Origin: Malonomonas rubra DSM 5091
GTDB lineage: Bacteria; Desulfobacterota; Desulfuromonadia; Desulfuromonadales; Geopsychrobacteraceae
NCBI RefSeq assembly: GCF_900142125.1
Contig: NZ_FQZT01000003.1
Span: 248,001 to 312,000 of the forward strand
Direction of reading: 5' to 3'
Length of the DNA stretch: 64,000 nucleotides
In this document: piece after piece, positions 9,042-18,278 of the stretch
Position numbering within the stretch: position 1 is the first letter of the stretch
How the letters are laid out: each line of letters opens with the position of its first letter
Translations under genes and position numbers: made by a program
The notes under the pieces: generated by a model
What the model was told of the DNA's origin: nothing
Databases searched by the model: none
What the model saw: only the letters and a program-made list of their open reading frames with translations

Positions 9042-11867
9042 ATGGGGCAAAGTATGCTAAACGATACCTCGTCGCAGGTTGAACAGCTCATCAGCCAGAT
9101 CGACCGTTTCGGCAAAGAAAATCTTGAGGAAATTCTGCACAAGCTGATCGAAGTGGTGCAGCTGCTGACCGAGGGCCGATACCGCATCTATCTTGAAGAC
9201 CTGACGCACGGCGCCCTGAGCTGCGTCGCTGCTGCCGGTGGCGAAGTGGGACGGGTACGGGAAAAATCCTTTCCAATCAACGACAGCAACTACCTCGTTG
9301 TCCAGGCATACCAGAGCAAGGAAGATTTAGCGGTCGATGATCTGAGCCTGCACCCAGACGACCTGCCGATCACAAGCGGCCGCCGTGCCGGAGCAAGCTA
9401 CCTGATGCCGCTGATCCACCGCAACCGTGCCATCGGCGTGCTCTGTCTTGACCGCAGTCGGCCAATGCACTTTCCCAGCGAAAGCAGCCTACAGCAGATC
9501 AGGCAACTGCTCACCATTGCCACCCCCACCCTCGACCGGGCGCGGAAGTATCACCAGCAGCTGCAGCTGGCACGCCGGGTCGATGAAGCGAAAAAACGAG
9601 AAGCTGCACTCTTCATGGTCAAATCAGCGGCCCAACTGGTCGAACAGGTGGCGCTGGCCTCTGTGCTGATTCCGACGACCGCAGGGGAAGACGGCGAACG
9701 CACATTGCAGATCCTCGCCGCATACTCAAAAGAAACTGAAGCTGGCAAGCTTTACAAACAGGATCGCCAGATAAATTTAAGCCCCGGCCAATCGTTAATC
9801 TCACGCTTTATCGACCGGGCGGGAGTGATTGTCGATGACAATCTGCTCTCCCCTCTCTACATCGCGGACCTGGAAACGGAAACCCTGCAGAAGCAATTCC
9901 TGACTGAAGAGCTGGGGCTGAAATCGATTTACATGGTGCCACGTTTCGACCAACGCAGCCGCCGCCTGATCTGCCTGGTCAACTACTACACCAAAGAGAC
10001 CTATCAGTTTACCCCCTTCGAGAAAGCATTGCTCGAATCTCACGCCGAGATGGCACAGCGCGTTGTCCAGGAGATCGGCGACGAACACCTCGAGGTGCAG
10101 ATTCTTTCCGAGATCGGCGACCTGCTGCAGCAATCGAGCGACGGGCTACAGCCATTTCTGCGCCGGGTGCTATCAAAAGCGACCCAGTTGATCGGTGCCG
10201 ACACCGGCAGCATTGCCCTGGTGCGTAAGAAACAGGGCGAACGCTGGCTGCTGGTCGATGACGAACAGGGCAACCTAATCGGCGCGAAAAACAAGGACTG
10301 GTTAAAAAAATACATTCCGCCAATCCGCGTGGGTGGGGAAGAACTTCCGGAAGGTCAGCGCAGCCTGACCGGCTCGGTGGCCGCGTCCGGAAAGCCGGCC
10401 ATCATTTCCGACACACACGAACTGAACGCGAACAACGGCTATTACCTGCAGGTCACAGAGGCAATCCGCAGCGAAATTGCCGTTCCGGTGATTTACGATG
10501 AAGAGGTGCTGGCTGTTATCTGCCTCGACAGCCTGCGGCCCTACTACTTTACCGGTGAGCACCGACGGATCCTGCTGATCATCGAGCGAATGATCGGCCA
10601 CCACCTGGCGATTCTGCAAAAAGTCGAGCAGCTGACCGGGGAAATCGACCGCCTGCGGCAGGATGTCGATTACAAAGACCCGAGCATCTCCTCCTACCGC
10701 CTCGGCAACATTATCGGCAACTCGGCGAAAGCCCAGTCAATCATTGAAACCATCCAGCGCATCACCCCGCCCCTTTGTCAGCGGCTGGCCATGTGGAAGC
10801 AGTCTGACATCCACGAAAAAGGGGAGTCGCTCGGCCTGCCCTCGATCCTGCTGACCGGCGAAACCGGCGCTGGCAAGGAGTTCCTGTTCAACAACCTTTT
10901 CACCCAGCTCAACCGCATCTATCGGGAGCTGCTGCCGGGCCAGGGCTCGTTGCCGCTGAAAAAAACCAACATCGCTGCCTATAGCGGTGAGCTGACCTAC
11001 TCCGAGCTGTTCGGCCACAAAAGAGGTGCCTTTACCGGGGCATCAGCAGACCGTCGCGGCATTCTGGAAGAAGCGAATGGCGGCGTGGTCTTCCTCGACG
11101 AGATCGGTGACGCCGATCCAAAGACCCAGGTCCAGTTGCTTCGCTTCCTCGACAGCGGCGAATTCGTCCGTCTCGGCGAAAACATCACTCGCCACTCACA
11201 GGCGCTGCTGGTCGCCGGAACCAATCGCGACCTGCGTCAACTGATCGCCGCAGGCAAATTCCGCGAAGACCTTTACCATCGCCTGTCGGAATTGATCATC
11301 GAAGTACCATCGCTCAACCAGCGGCGCGAAGACATCCCCGACCTTGCGGTCCACTTTTTGGGCCGGTTGTTTCAGGTCTACCGGCAACCGGAGCAAACCA
11401 GCGAAGACGCCCCGATCCTCACCCCCGACGCCAAGCAGTGCCTGTCACAGCACCACTACACCGGGAACATGCGCGAATTGCGCAGCATCCTGCTGCGAGC
11501 AATGCTTTTCCGTGGCGGCCGTTTTATCCAACTGGAAGACATCGAGCAAGCTCTGCAGCCACACAGCAGCCAGCCACAAGGCAGCAAGCAGGCACTGGAA
11601 AAACAGCTTGGTGATGAAATCGTCGAGAAAATAGAGCGCGAAAAGCAGGATTTCTGGCAGGCGATCTACCAGCCCTATACAAACAAAGAGATCACCCGGG
11701 AAGTGGTGTTGAAAATCATCGAGGACGCCCGAAGCAAAGGGGCGAGCAGCATGCCAAAACTGGCCCGGCAGTTGCGCGCCTGCGACCCAGCCGACACCTC
11801 AGCCGAAGGGCGCAAGCTGTTTTTCCGCTTCAAAAACTTCCTTTACAAGACGATCAGGATCAGCTAG
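9042..11867 (+). CDS. Triple-GAF sensor with sigma-54-type AAA+ domain
   Basis: 941 residues. Three GAF-like segments (about 20-175, 185-345, 355-520) precede an AAA+ core with Walker A GETGAGKE, the sigma-54 contact loop GAFTGA, Walker B GGVVFLDEIGD and KFREDLYHRL with SLNQRREDIPDL. The segment between Walker A and GAFTGA departs from the usual VNCAA form (it reads KKTNIAAYSGELTYSELFGH). The C-terminus (about 830-941) lacks a recognisable Fis-type helix-turn-helix and carries an acidic/basic helical segment instead. It probably activates sigma-54 promoters in response to ligands on the GAFs; the target genes are unknown. An alternative ATG lies at 9054. The 3' end overlaps the convergent hydrolase gene by 8 nt. 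Confidence 0.88.
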   Translation: MGQSMLNDTSSQVEQLISQIDRFGKENLEEILHKLIEVVQLLTEGRYRIYLEDLTHGALSCVAAAGGEVGRVREKSFPINDSNYLVVQAYQSKEDLAVDDLSLHPDDLPITSGRRAGASYLMPLIHRNRAIGVLCLDRSRPMHFPSESSLQQIRQLLTIATPTLDRARKYHQQLQLARRVDEAKKREAALFMVKSAAQLVEQVALASVLIPTTAGEDGERTLQILAAYSKETEAGKLYKQDRQINLSPGQSLISRFIDRAGVIVDDNLLSPLYIADLETETLQKQFLTEELGLKSIYMVPRFDQRSRRLICLVNYYTKETYQFTPFEKALLESHAEMAQRVVQEIGDEHLEVQILSEIGDLLQQSSDGLQPFLRRVLSKATQLIGADTGSIALVRKKQGERWLLVDDEQGNLIGAKNKDWLKKYIPPIRVGGEELPEGQRSLTGSVAASGKPAIISDTHELNANNGYYLQVTEAIRSEIAVPVIYDEEVLAVICLDSLRPYYFTGEHRRILLIIERMIGHHLAILQKVEQLTGEIDRLRQDVDYKDPSISSYRLGNIIGNSAKAQSIIETIQRITPPLCQRLAMWKQSDIHEKGESLGLPSILLTGETGAGKEFLFNNLFTQLNRIYRELLPGQGSLPLKKTNIAAYSGELTYSELFGHKRGAFTGASADRRGILEEANGGVVFLDEIGDADPKTQVQLLRFLDSGEFVRLGENITRHSQALLVAGTNRDLRQLIAAGKFREDLYHRLSELIIEVPSLNQRREDIPDLAVHFLGRLFQVYRQPEQTSEDAPILTPDAKQCLSQHHYTGNMRELRSILLRAMLFRGGRFIQLEDIEQALQPHSSQPQGSKQALEKQLGDEIVEKIEREKQDFWQAIYQPYTNKEITREVVLKIIEDARSKGASSMPKLARQLRACDPADTSAEGRKLFFRFKNFLYKTIRIS

Positions 11868-12591
11868 TTCCCATTCTGTCTCTGGCAGCAGCAACAAAGG
11901 TTTCGAACAAGCGAACGTAGTGCGGGAAACGCTTGGTCAAGGCTTCCGGGTGGGCTTGGATACCGATAATAAAGGGAGCAGTTTCCGACTCAATCGCCTC
12001 GATGACACCATCGTCCGAGTAGGCCGAGGCACGGAAACCGGGAGCCACCCTTCTGACCGCCTGGTTGTGGAAAGAATTGATCTCCAGTTTTTCCAGCTGG
12101 AAAATCTCGAACAGCTTGCTCTCCGGCGCGATATTGATGAGGTGATGCAATTCGCACATCAACGTGGTTGCTGTATAGTGATTACAGCAGCCCTCAATCT
12201 GGTCGCACACGCTTTGGTAAAGACTCCCCCCTTCCGCCACGTTGATCACCTGGCAACCGCGGCAGATACCGAGAATCGGTTTGCCTGCTGCCTTGAAGTG
12301 CCGGTATAGAGAAAACTCCCACTCATCCCGCTCGGGATTAATCTGACAGAGCGCTTTACAGATCGACTCACCATAGTTCGCCGGATCGATATCATCATCG
12401 CCACCGGAAATAATGATGCCATCAAGCCGGGCAACCAAATCTTTAGCTAAACTCTGGTTATCGAATATCGGCAGCAGAATGGGCAAAGCTCCTGCCAACT
12501 CAAGTGAGTTCCCGTAATAGTTGGTCGCTTTATTATAGGTGCGCGTTTTAATTTTTGCGGCACCGGTGGTAATCCCGATCAATGGTCGCAT
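11860..12591 (-). CDS. Gamma-glutamyl hydrolase, peptidase C26 / PuuD-like
   Basis: 243 residues from the ATG at 12591, which has GGGGGGAT just upstream. The frame stays open further upstream, but that part only shadows the transporter gene. It begins RPLIGITTGAAK and has GIIISGGDDDIDP, the nucleophile in GICRGCQVINVAEGG and the His/Glu pair in IQAHPEA: the class I glutamine amidotransferase fold as used by enzymes that cleave gamma-glutamyl bonds (for example gamma-glutamyl-GABA hydrolase). It is the last gene of the peptide ABC transporter operon, 10 nt after dppF, so it may process an imported gamma-glutamyl compound. That substrate link is inference. Confidence 0.88.
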   Translation of the reverse strand: MRPLIGITTGAAKIKTRTYNKATNYYGNSLELAGALPILLPIFDNQSLAKDLVARLDGIIISGGDDDIDPANYGESICKALCQINPERDEWEFSLYRHFKAAGKPILGICRGCQVINVAEGGSLYQSVCDQIEGCCNHYTATTLMCELHHLINIAPESKLFEIFQLEKLEINSFHNQAVRRVAPGFRASAYSDDGVIEAIESETAPFIIGIQAHPEALTKRFPHYVRLFETFVAAARDRMGTS

Positions 12592-12601
12592 AAATCCCCC
12601 A

Positions 12602-13579
12602 CTACTCCTGAATATCCCGCCAGTAATGGCAGGCAACCTGATGCTCTTCCCCTGCGCACTCGAGTTTTGGGGCCTCGCTGCGGCAACGATCTGTTGCATG
12701 CGGGCAGCGGGTTTGAAACTTACAGCCGGGCGGCGCGTTGAGCGGAGACGGTATTTCCCCCTGCAACGGTACCTTCTCCGAGCGTTTGCGCGGATCGGGG
12801 ATCGGCACACTGGCGAACAGAGCTTTAGTATAAGGGTGCAGCGGCTTGCGGTACAACTCTCCCGTCTCGCAAACCTCCACCAAACTGCCGAGATACATGA
12901 CGCCGACACGGTCAGAGATATGTTTGACAACCGACAGATCGTGGGCGATGAACAGGTAGGACAGTCCGAGTTCGCGCTGCAGAGTTTTCATCAGGTTGAT
13001 GATCTGCGACTGGATGGAAACATCGAGGGCGGAAACCGGCTCGTCAGCGATAATGATTTGCGGCTTACAGGCGAGTGCGCGGGCGATGCCGATACGTTGG
13101 CGCTGACCTCCGGAGAACTCGTGCGGGTAACGCAGCAGGTACTCTTTGCGCAGCCCGGCCATCTCCATGTATTCGACAACTTCCGCGCTGACATCTGCCT
13201 CCGGCCGATGAAAACGGATCGGCTCGGCAATGATATCGGCGATGGTCATTCGCGGGTTGAGCGAGGAATAAGGGTCCTGAAAAATCATCTGCATGCATGA
13301 GCGCAGCGGCAGCATCTCGAGTGGGCTCAGGTGGGTGATCTCCCGCCCCTGGCAGAAGATTTTGCCACCGAAACTTGGCTCCAGCCGGACTATCGCTTTA
13401 CCGGTGGTGGTTTTGCCACAACCCGATTCGCCGACCAGGCCGAAGGTTTCTCCTCGGCGCAGCTCGAAACTGACGCCATCGACCGCTTTAACATGGCCGA
13501 CGGTGCGCTTAAGCACCCCCTTCTTTACCGGAAAGTAGACCTGCAGATCCTCGACTTTCAGCACGCAGCTCTCAGGCAT
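12602..13579 (-). CDS. dppF: Oligopeptide ABC transporter ATP-binding protein (DppF/OppF type)
   Basis: 325 residues: Walker A GESGCGKTT, signature FSGGQRQRIGIARAL, Walker B IIIADEPVSALD and the His-switch region IAHDLSVVKH. The C-terminal oligopeptide-transporter tail has the GCKFQTRCP cluster (cysteines that in related proteins hold an iron-sulfur cluster or metal). It powers import together with DppD. The ATG overlaps the dppD stop by 8 nt, and the hydrolase follows 10 nt downstream. Substrate class (di- or oligopeptide, or other) cannot be read from the sequence. Confidence 0.93.
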   Translation of the reverse strand: MPESCVLKVEDLQVYFPVKKGVLKRTVGHVKAVDGVSFELRRGETFGLVGESGCGKTTTGKAIVRLEPSFGGKIFCQGREITHLSPLEMLPLRSCMQMIFQDPYSSLNPRMTIADIIAEPIRFHRPEADVSAEVVEYMEMAGLRKEYLLRYPHEFSGGQRQRIGIARALACKPQIIIADEPVSALDVSIQSQIINLMKTLQRELGLSYLFIAHDLSVVKHISDRVGVMYLGSLVEVCETGELYRKPLHPYTKALFASVPIPDPRKRSEKVPLQGEIPSPLNAPPGCKFQTRCPHATDRCRSEAPKLECAGEEHQVACHYWRDIQE

Positions 13580-14561
13580 CGGTGCCTCCCTCGGCGTAAA
13601 GCCAGCAGCGTGCGTAGTGAGTTTCAGAGAATGAGATCGCAGGCGGTTCTTCGCAGCAACGATCCATCACCTGCGGACAGCGTGGGCGGAAGGGGCATCC
13701 GGACGGCAGCTTGAGCGGGTTCGGCACCATGCCTTCGATAGTGTACAGCTCTTCCTCTTCAACATCGAGGCGCGGCATCGATCTCTTCAAACCCTCCAAG
13801 TAGGGATGCTTGGCCTGATGGAAGATTTCATCGACGCTGCCGTACTCGACAATCCGGCCACCGTACATTACCGCCACCGAATCCGCGGTTTCCGCCACGA
13901 CCGCCAGGTCGTGAGTGATCATGATGACCGACATGCCAAGCTGCTGCTGCAATTTGCGGATCAGATTCAGAATCTGCGCCTGGATGGTGACATCGAGGGC
14001 GCTGGTCGGCTCGTCGGCAATCAAAACACGCGGATTGCAGGCGAGCGCCATGGCGATCATCACCCGCTGCTTCATGCCACCACTGAGCTGATGGGGGAAC
14101 TCGTTGATCCGCTGTTCGGCCGAAGGGATACCGACCAACTCCAGCAGCTCGATGACCCGCGCCCGGGTCGCCGCTTTGCCAAGTTCTGGCTGATGCAGTT
14201 GCAGCGACTCGCCGATCTGCCGACCGACAGTCAGCACCGGGTTAAGAGATGTCATCGGTTCCTGAAAAATCATCGCGATCTGGTTGCCGCGAATCTTACG
14301 CATCTGCTTTTCCGTCGCCTGCACCAGATCGATCCCGTCGAACAGAATCTGTCCGCCGACAATCTTTCCCGGCGGCTCGGGGATCAGCCGCAGAATCGAC
14401 ATCGCCGTCACCGACTTGCCGGAACCGGATTCGCCGACCACCGCGAGTGTCTCACCTTTTTTCAGGCTGTAACTGACGCCGTTGCAGCCTTTCACCACCC
14501 CCTCCTCGGTGATGAAAACCGTCTGCAGATCTTTGACTTCGAGTATCAGGTCGCTGCTCAA
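13572..14561 (-). CDS. dppD: Oligopeptide ABC transporter ATP-binding protein (DppD/OppD type)
   Basis: 329 residues. I place the start at the TTG at 14561 ([12 protein letters not shown] follows; GGGAAG just upstream), because the longer open frame runs into dppC and reads as non-family sequence. Walker [25 protein letters not shown], Walker [23 protein letters not shown] and the C-terminal [10 protein letters not shown] motif are all present. It forms the ATPase heterodimer with DppF. Operon neighbours are dppC upstream (10 nt) and dppF downstream (8-nt overlap). Confidence 0.92.
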   Translation of the reverse strand: MSSDLILEVKDLQTVFITEEGVVKGCNGVSYSLKKGETLAVVGESGSGKSVTAMSILRLIPEPPGKIVGGQILFDGIDLVQATEKQMRKIRGNQIAMIFQEPMTSLNPVLTVGRQIGESLQLHQPELGKAATRARVIELLELVGIPSAEQRINEFPHQLSGGMKQRVMIAMALACNPRVLIADEPTSALDVTIQAQILNLIRKLQQQLGMSVIMITHDLAVVAETADSVAVMYGGRIVEYGSVDEIFHQAKHPYLEGLKRSMPRLDVEEEELYTIEGMVPNPLKLPSGCPFRPRCPQVMDRCCEEPPAISFSETHYARCWLYAEGGTDA

Positions 14562-14571
14562 AATCTTCCCT

Positions 14572-15585
14572 TTACTGGGTAATGCGCGAGTCGAGCGCAT
14601 CGCGCAGACCATCGCCGAACAGGTTAAAAGCGAGCACGATCAGCAGGATGACACTGCCAGGCACGATCGACATGTAGATATTTTCGTACAAAAACTGCTG
14701 GCCGTTGGCAAGCATGCTGCCGAGACTCGGCATCGGCGGCTGAACGCCCAACCCGAGGAACGACAATCCGGCAATGGTCAGAATGGTTTCACCGATGCGC
14801 AGGGTCGCCATGACGATGATCGGCGCCAGGCAATTCGGCAGAATGTGACGGCGCAGAATCTGCCGGTTGGGAATCCCCATCACCCGCGCGGCATTAACAT
14901 AATCGGCTTTTTTCAGCAGCTGTGAATCGCCGCGAATGATGCGGGCGAATTCGAGAATACCAGTCAGGCTGACCACCAGTACAAGATTAAACAGACCGCT
15001 GCCGAGCGCCGCCATCAGTGCGATTGCCAGCAGGATAAAAGGAATCGAATTCCAGAATTCGAGCAGACGCATGATGATATTGTCGGTCTTGCCGCCGTAA
15101 TAACCGGCCAGCAAGCCGAGGCTGGTGCCGAGCAACGAGTTGAGCACCACCGCCAGCAGGCCGATACCCATAGCAACGCGCGTGGCGTAAATGGTGCGCG
15201 CCAGCGTATCGCGGCCCATCTCGTCGGTGCCGAGCCAATGGCCTGCAGTCGGGCCTAAAGACATCGCCCCCCAATCCATATTGTAGGGATCGACCGGCAC
15301 CAGGAAAGGAGCCAGGATCGCCACGTAGCAGAGCGCCGTGACCACCCACATGCCGGCCATCGCCGATTTGTTACGCCTGAGCTTGCGCCACATCAGATCC
15401 CAGGCAGTGCGGATATCGTCCTCACGCTGCTTTCTGCGCCGTGACATTACCAACTGCATCACTCCGAGCAGAACCGTCAGCAGCAGAAAGATGCCATAGG
15501 AGACGATGGTATCGGTGTTGGTTTTCGCTTCGCCCACGAACCAGAGCAGCAGGACGACATTGAAGATCAGTACAAATCGCAGCAT
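14572..15585 (-). CDS. dppC: Oligopeptide ABC transporter permease (DppC/OppC type) with extra N-terminal helices
   Basis: 337 residues from the ATG at 15585 (GAGG 5 nt upstream; a longer start would overlap dppB). The family part begins near residue 60 (DLMWRKLRRNKSAMAGMWVV), followed by GHWLGTDEMGRDTLART, several membrane helices and the EAA-type loop YVNAARVMGIPNRQILRRHILPN. Before it are two additional hydrophobic helices (about 2-18 and 27-47) not typical of DppC, which normally has one helix ahead of the core. It pairs with DppB to form the channel. Confidence 0.92.
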   Translation of the reverse strand: MLRFVLIFNVVLLLWFVGEAKTNTDTIVSYGIFLLLTVLLGVMQLVMSRRRKQREDDIRTAWDLMWRKLRRNKSAMAGMWVVTALCYVAILAPFLVPVDPYNMDWGAMSLGPTAGHWLGTDEMGRDTLARTIYATRVAMGIGLLAVVLNSLLGTSLGLLAGYYGGKTDNIIMRLLEFWNSIPFILLAIALMAALGSGLFNLVLVVSLTGILEFARIIRGDSQLLKKADYVNAARVMGIPNRQILRRHILPNCLAPIIVMATLRIGETILTIAGLSFLGLGVQPPMPSLGSMLANGQQFLYENIYMSIVPGSVILLIVLAFNLFGDGLRDALDSRITQ

Positions 15586-15595
15586 CTCGTCCTCA

Positions 15596-16534
15596 CTAGT
15601 CGTAACTGATTTGCGGGTTGAGGAAACCATAGAGCAGATCGACCAGCAGGTTGATCACCACGTAAACCACCGCCATCAACAGCACGCAGCCGAACACCAG
15701 CGGCTCGTCACGGCGGAAGATAGCGTTTACCGCCAAACGGCCCACACCGGGCCAGGCAAAAACGGTTTCGGTCAAAACGGCCCCGGCGAACATCCGTGCG
15801 ACCTGGTTGCCGATGTTGGTGGCAATAGGAATCAGCGCATTCTTGAAGGCGTGGAACATCACCACCATGAAGCGGCTCACCCCCTTGGCGCGCGCGGTAC
15901 GGATGTAATCCTGATGGATCACTTCGAGCATCGCCGAACGGGTCAAGCGGGTGGTGGACGCCATCAGCACGAAGGAGAGCGACAAGGCCGGCAGGATCAT
16001 GTGGCGCAAACCTTCAATTGTCCAGAAGTGGCCACCGTAGCCGGACGCGGGCAACCATTTGAGGATGACGGCGAACAGGTAAATGAGCAGAATCCCGGTG
16101 AAAAAAACCGGGATGGAAACGCCGAACATCGCCATCGACATGGAGGCGTAATCGAAAAAAGAGTTGCGCTTGACCGCTGAAATGATACCGACCGGGATCG
16201 AGACGATCACCGCGATCAGCAGCGACAGCAGACCCAGCTCCAGCGTTGCCGGCAAGCGATGCAGCACCACCGAAAGCACGTTGTCTTTGTGGAAAATCGA
16301 TTGCAGGTCGCCGTTGAAAAAGTTGGCCATCATATGGACGTACTGCACCGGCAGCGGCTCGTCCAGCGCGTACTTGGCGCGCGCCAACGCGATCGCTTCT
16401 TCGGTTGCCTGATCGCCGAGCAACGCCGTTGCCGGGTCGCCCGGCGTCAGTTTGAGAATGGCAAAAACGAACAGCGATACGAATATCAACAGGGGGATCA
16501 GCAGCAGCAGTCTTCGGATCGCGTAATTGAGCAA
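15596..16534 (-). CDS. dppB: Oligopeptide ABC transporter permease (DppB/OppB type)
   Basis: 312 residues, from a TTG start with GAGG about 9 nt upstream. It opens with LNYAIRRLLLLIPLLIFVSLFVF and LTPGDPA, has six likely membrane helices, the EAA loop YIRTARAKGVSRFMVVMFHAFKN, and ends in FLNPQISYD, all as in DppB. It sits 70 nt after the dppA stop and 10 nt before dppC. Confidence 0.93.
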   Translation of the reverse strand: MLNYAIRRLLLLIPLLIFVSLFVFAILKLTPGDPATALLGDQATEEAIALARAKYALDEPLPVQYVHMMANFFNGDLQSIFHKDNVLSVVLHRLPATLELGLLSLLIAVIVSIPVGIISAVKRNSFFDYASMSMAMFGVSIPVFFTGILLIYLFAVILKWLPASGYGGHFWTIEGLRHMILPALSLSFVLMASTTRLTRSAMLEVIHQDYIRTARAKGVSRFMVVMFHAFKNALIPIATNIGNQVARMFAGAVLTETVFAWPGVGRLAVNAIFRRDEPLVFGCVLLMAVVYVVINLLVDLLYGFLNPQISYD

Positions 16535-16603
16535 AGGAAAGCCTCGTACAAGAAAATCCGGCGCAGGCAGGCCACGCCGGATCGATTTAGTACAGATTGA
16601 AAC

Positions 16604-18142
16604 TTATTTCAGGTCGACGTTCCGCTTCGCTGTCACCAGGTGAACGTACTTCTCCGGAGAGGGTTCAAAACCAACCACTTTTTTGCTCATAACATTGGTG
16701 GTGTTGAGGAAAGCAACCGGGATGTGAATGAAATCCTCAACCAGAGCTTTGCGCATGGCGGTCTTATAGTACTCGGACCGTTTTACCGGGTCGCTGGCGG
16801 AGCGGCCCTGTTTCAGCGCCTCGGTAACGATCGGCTCGTCATACTGGGAGAAGTTCATGTTGGAATCGGGGATGAAAATCTTGTAGGTCCAGCGGTCCGG
16901 GTCAGGTACCGAACCCCAGCCCATGGCGTACATGTCGCACTGGCCCTGCTTCAGCATCGGGAACAGGGTGGCCCACTCCGGAGTCTCCACCTTGACGGTA
17001 ATGCCGAACTGACGCAACTGGGTGCTGACCACGGTGGCAATCTTCTTGCGCTGCGGATCCTGTGGGCTGTAAATGGTGAACTCGAACTTCTCCGGCATCA
17101 CGCCATCTTTTTTCAGCTCATCGAACAGCGCCTTCGCCTTGGCCATGTCGAACGGCAGGGTGCGGCTCTTCATGTAATCGACATCGTCACCGAGGACACC
17201 GACCGGAATCCAGGAGTAAGCACGGTCGCCCGCTTCACGGAAGATACCGGGGATCGCCTGATCGAAAGGCACGGCGTGGTAGACCGCTTTACGGAAACGC
17301 AGGTCGGAGAACGGCTTACGTTTGGCGTTGAAACCGAGGTAACGGGAGGTTAAACCGGGAACCGACTTCACAACCAGCCCCTCCTTCTTCATCCGATCGA
17401 TATCCTGCGGCAACAGTTCGCCACCAAGGTCGAGGCCACCGGAAAGCAGCTCGGCTGCCATGGTTTCCGGCTTGGGGATGGGCCGGAAAACAACTTTATC
17501 CAGCTTCGGCTCAGCAATGAAGTAATCCTTGTTTTTCTCCAGCACGATCTTGTCATCAGGTGCCCACTCGACAAACTTGAACGGGCCAGTCCCGATCGGT
17601 GACCGGCTGAACTTTTCCATACCGACCGCTGCCGCAGCCCTGGACGGCAGGATGCCGCAGGTCTGGCTGCCAAGAGCAAGCAGGAAAGGCGCGTAAGGCG
17701 CATCCAGGGTAATGACGATGGTCTGTGCATCAGGCGTTTCGATCTTTTGAATCGGCTTGAAGAACTGTGCGCTCGGCGAGGCGTTTTTCTCGTTCATAAT
17801 CTCGTCGAGAGTGTATTTGACATCAGCGGAAGTGAAAGCATCGCCATTATGAAACTTCACATCGTTACGCAGTTTGAAAGTATAAACTTTGCCGTCGGCG
17901 GAAATAGTCCAGCTTTTCGCCAGCAAAGGAGCCGCTTCCTTTGCACTTTCTTTGAAAGAGACCAGCGTATCGAAGATATTGCCGGCAATCGATTCACCGT
18001 AGACACCATGAATCAGCACCGGATTCAGGTTGGCCGGTTCCTTGGAAATACCAACCTTCAGCACTTTTTCAGCCGCAGCGTTGCCGACAAACAGACTGGT
18101 TACCAGCAGCATAGTTGCCAAAACGGCAAAAATCTTTTTCAT
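16604..18142 (-). CDS. dppA: Periplasmic peptide-binding protein (family 5 solute-binding protein)
   Basis: 512 residues. The signal peptide ends near VGNAAAE (no lipobox, so a soluble periplasmic protein). The SBP_bac_5 features follow: LKVGISKEPANLNPVL, LAKSWTISADGKVYTFKLR, VKFHNGDAFTSADVKYTL and GTGPFKFVEWAPDDKIVL. It is the first gene of the dppABCDF-like operon, with AAAGGAGAT before the ATG. Family 5 proteins bind di- or oligopeptides, nickel, glutathione or sugars; the ligand here is not evident. Confidence 0.93.
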   Translation of the reverse strand: MKKIFAVLATMLLVTSLFVGNAAAEKVLKVGISKEPANLNPVLIHGVYGESIAGNIFDTLVSFKESAKEAAPLLAKSWTISADGKVYTFKLRNDVKFHNGDAFTSADVKYTLDEIMNEKNASPSAQFFKPIQKIETPDAQTIVITLDAPYAPFLLALGSQTCGILPSRAAAAVGMEKFSRSPIGTGPFKFVEWAPDDKIVLEKNKDYFIAEPKLDKVVFRPIPKPETMAAELLSGGLDLGGELLPQDIDRMKKEGLVVKSVPGLTSRYLGFNAKRKPFSDLRFRKAVYHAVPFDQAIPGIFREAGDRAYSWIPVGVLGDDVDYMKSRTLPFDMAKAKALFDELKKDGVMPEKFEFTIYSPQDPQRKKIATVVSTQLRQFGITVKVETPEWATLFPMLKQGQCDMYAMGWGSVPDPDRWTYKIFIPDSNMNFSQYDEPIVTEALKQGRSASDPVKRSEYYKTAMRKALVEDFIHIPVAFLNTTNVMSKKVVGFEPSPEKYVHLVTAKRNVDLK

Positions 18143-18184
18143 TCGCCATCTCCTTTACCAATAAACAGGAATAAATACGGGGAA

Positions 18185-18211
18185 AAGCCGCAGAGAGTAA
18201 CTCCGCGGCTT
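18185..18211 (-). terminator. Terminator after the M16 peptidase gene
   Basis: On the minus strand a 7-bp stem AAGCCGC/GCGGCTT with a 13-nt loop is followed by TTCCCC. It lies between the peptidase stop (18279) and the dppA start (18142), so it separates the two units. Confidence 0.6.
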
Positions 18212-18278
18212 AAAGAAAAAGCTTAGCTAAGGGAGGCTGCTAATGCAAACAGGTAAACAGAAAAACAGCTGTAAAATC

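Noticed and set aside
12592-12930. N-terminal extension of the gamma-glutamyl hydrolase
   Set aside because: These 113 codons overlap dppF in another frame and do not resemble the family; the ATG at 12591 has a good ribosome site.
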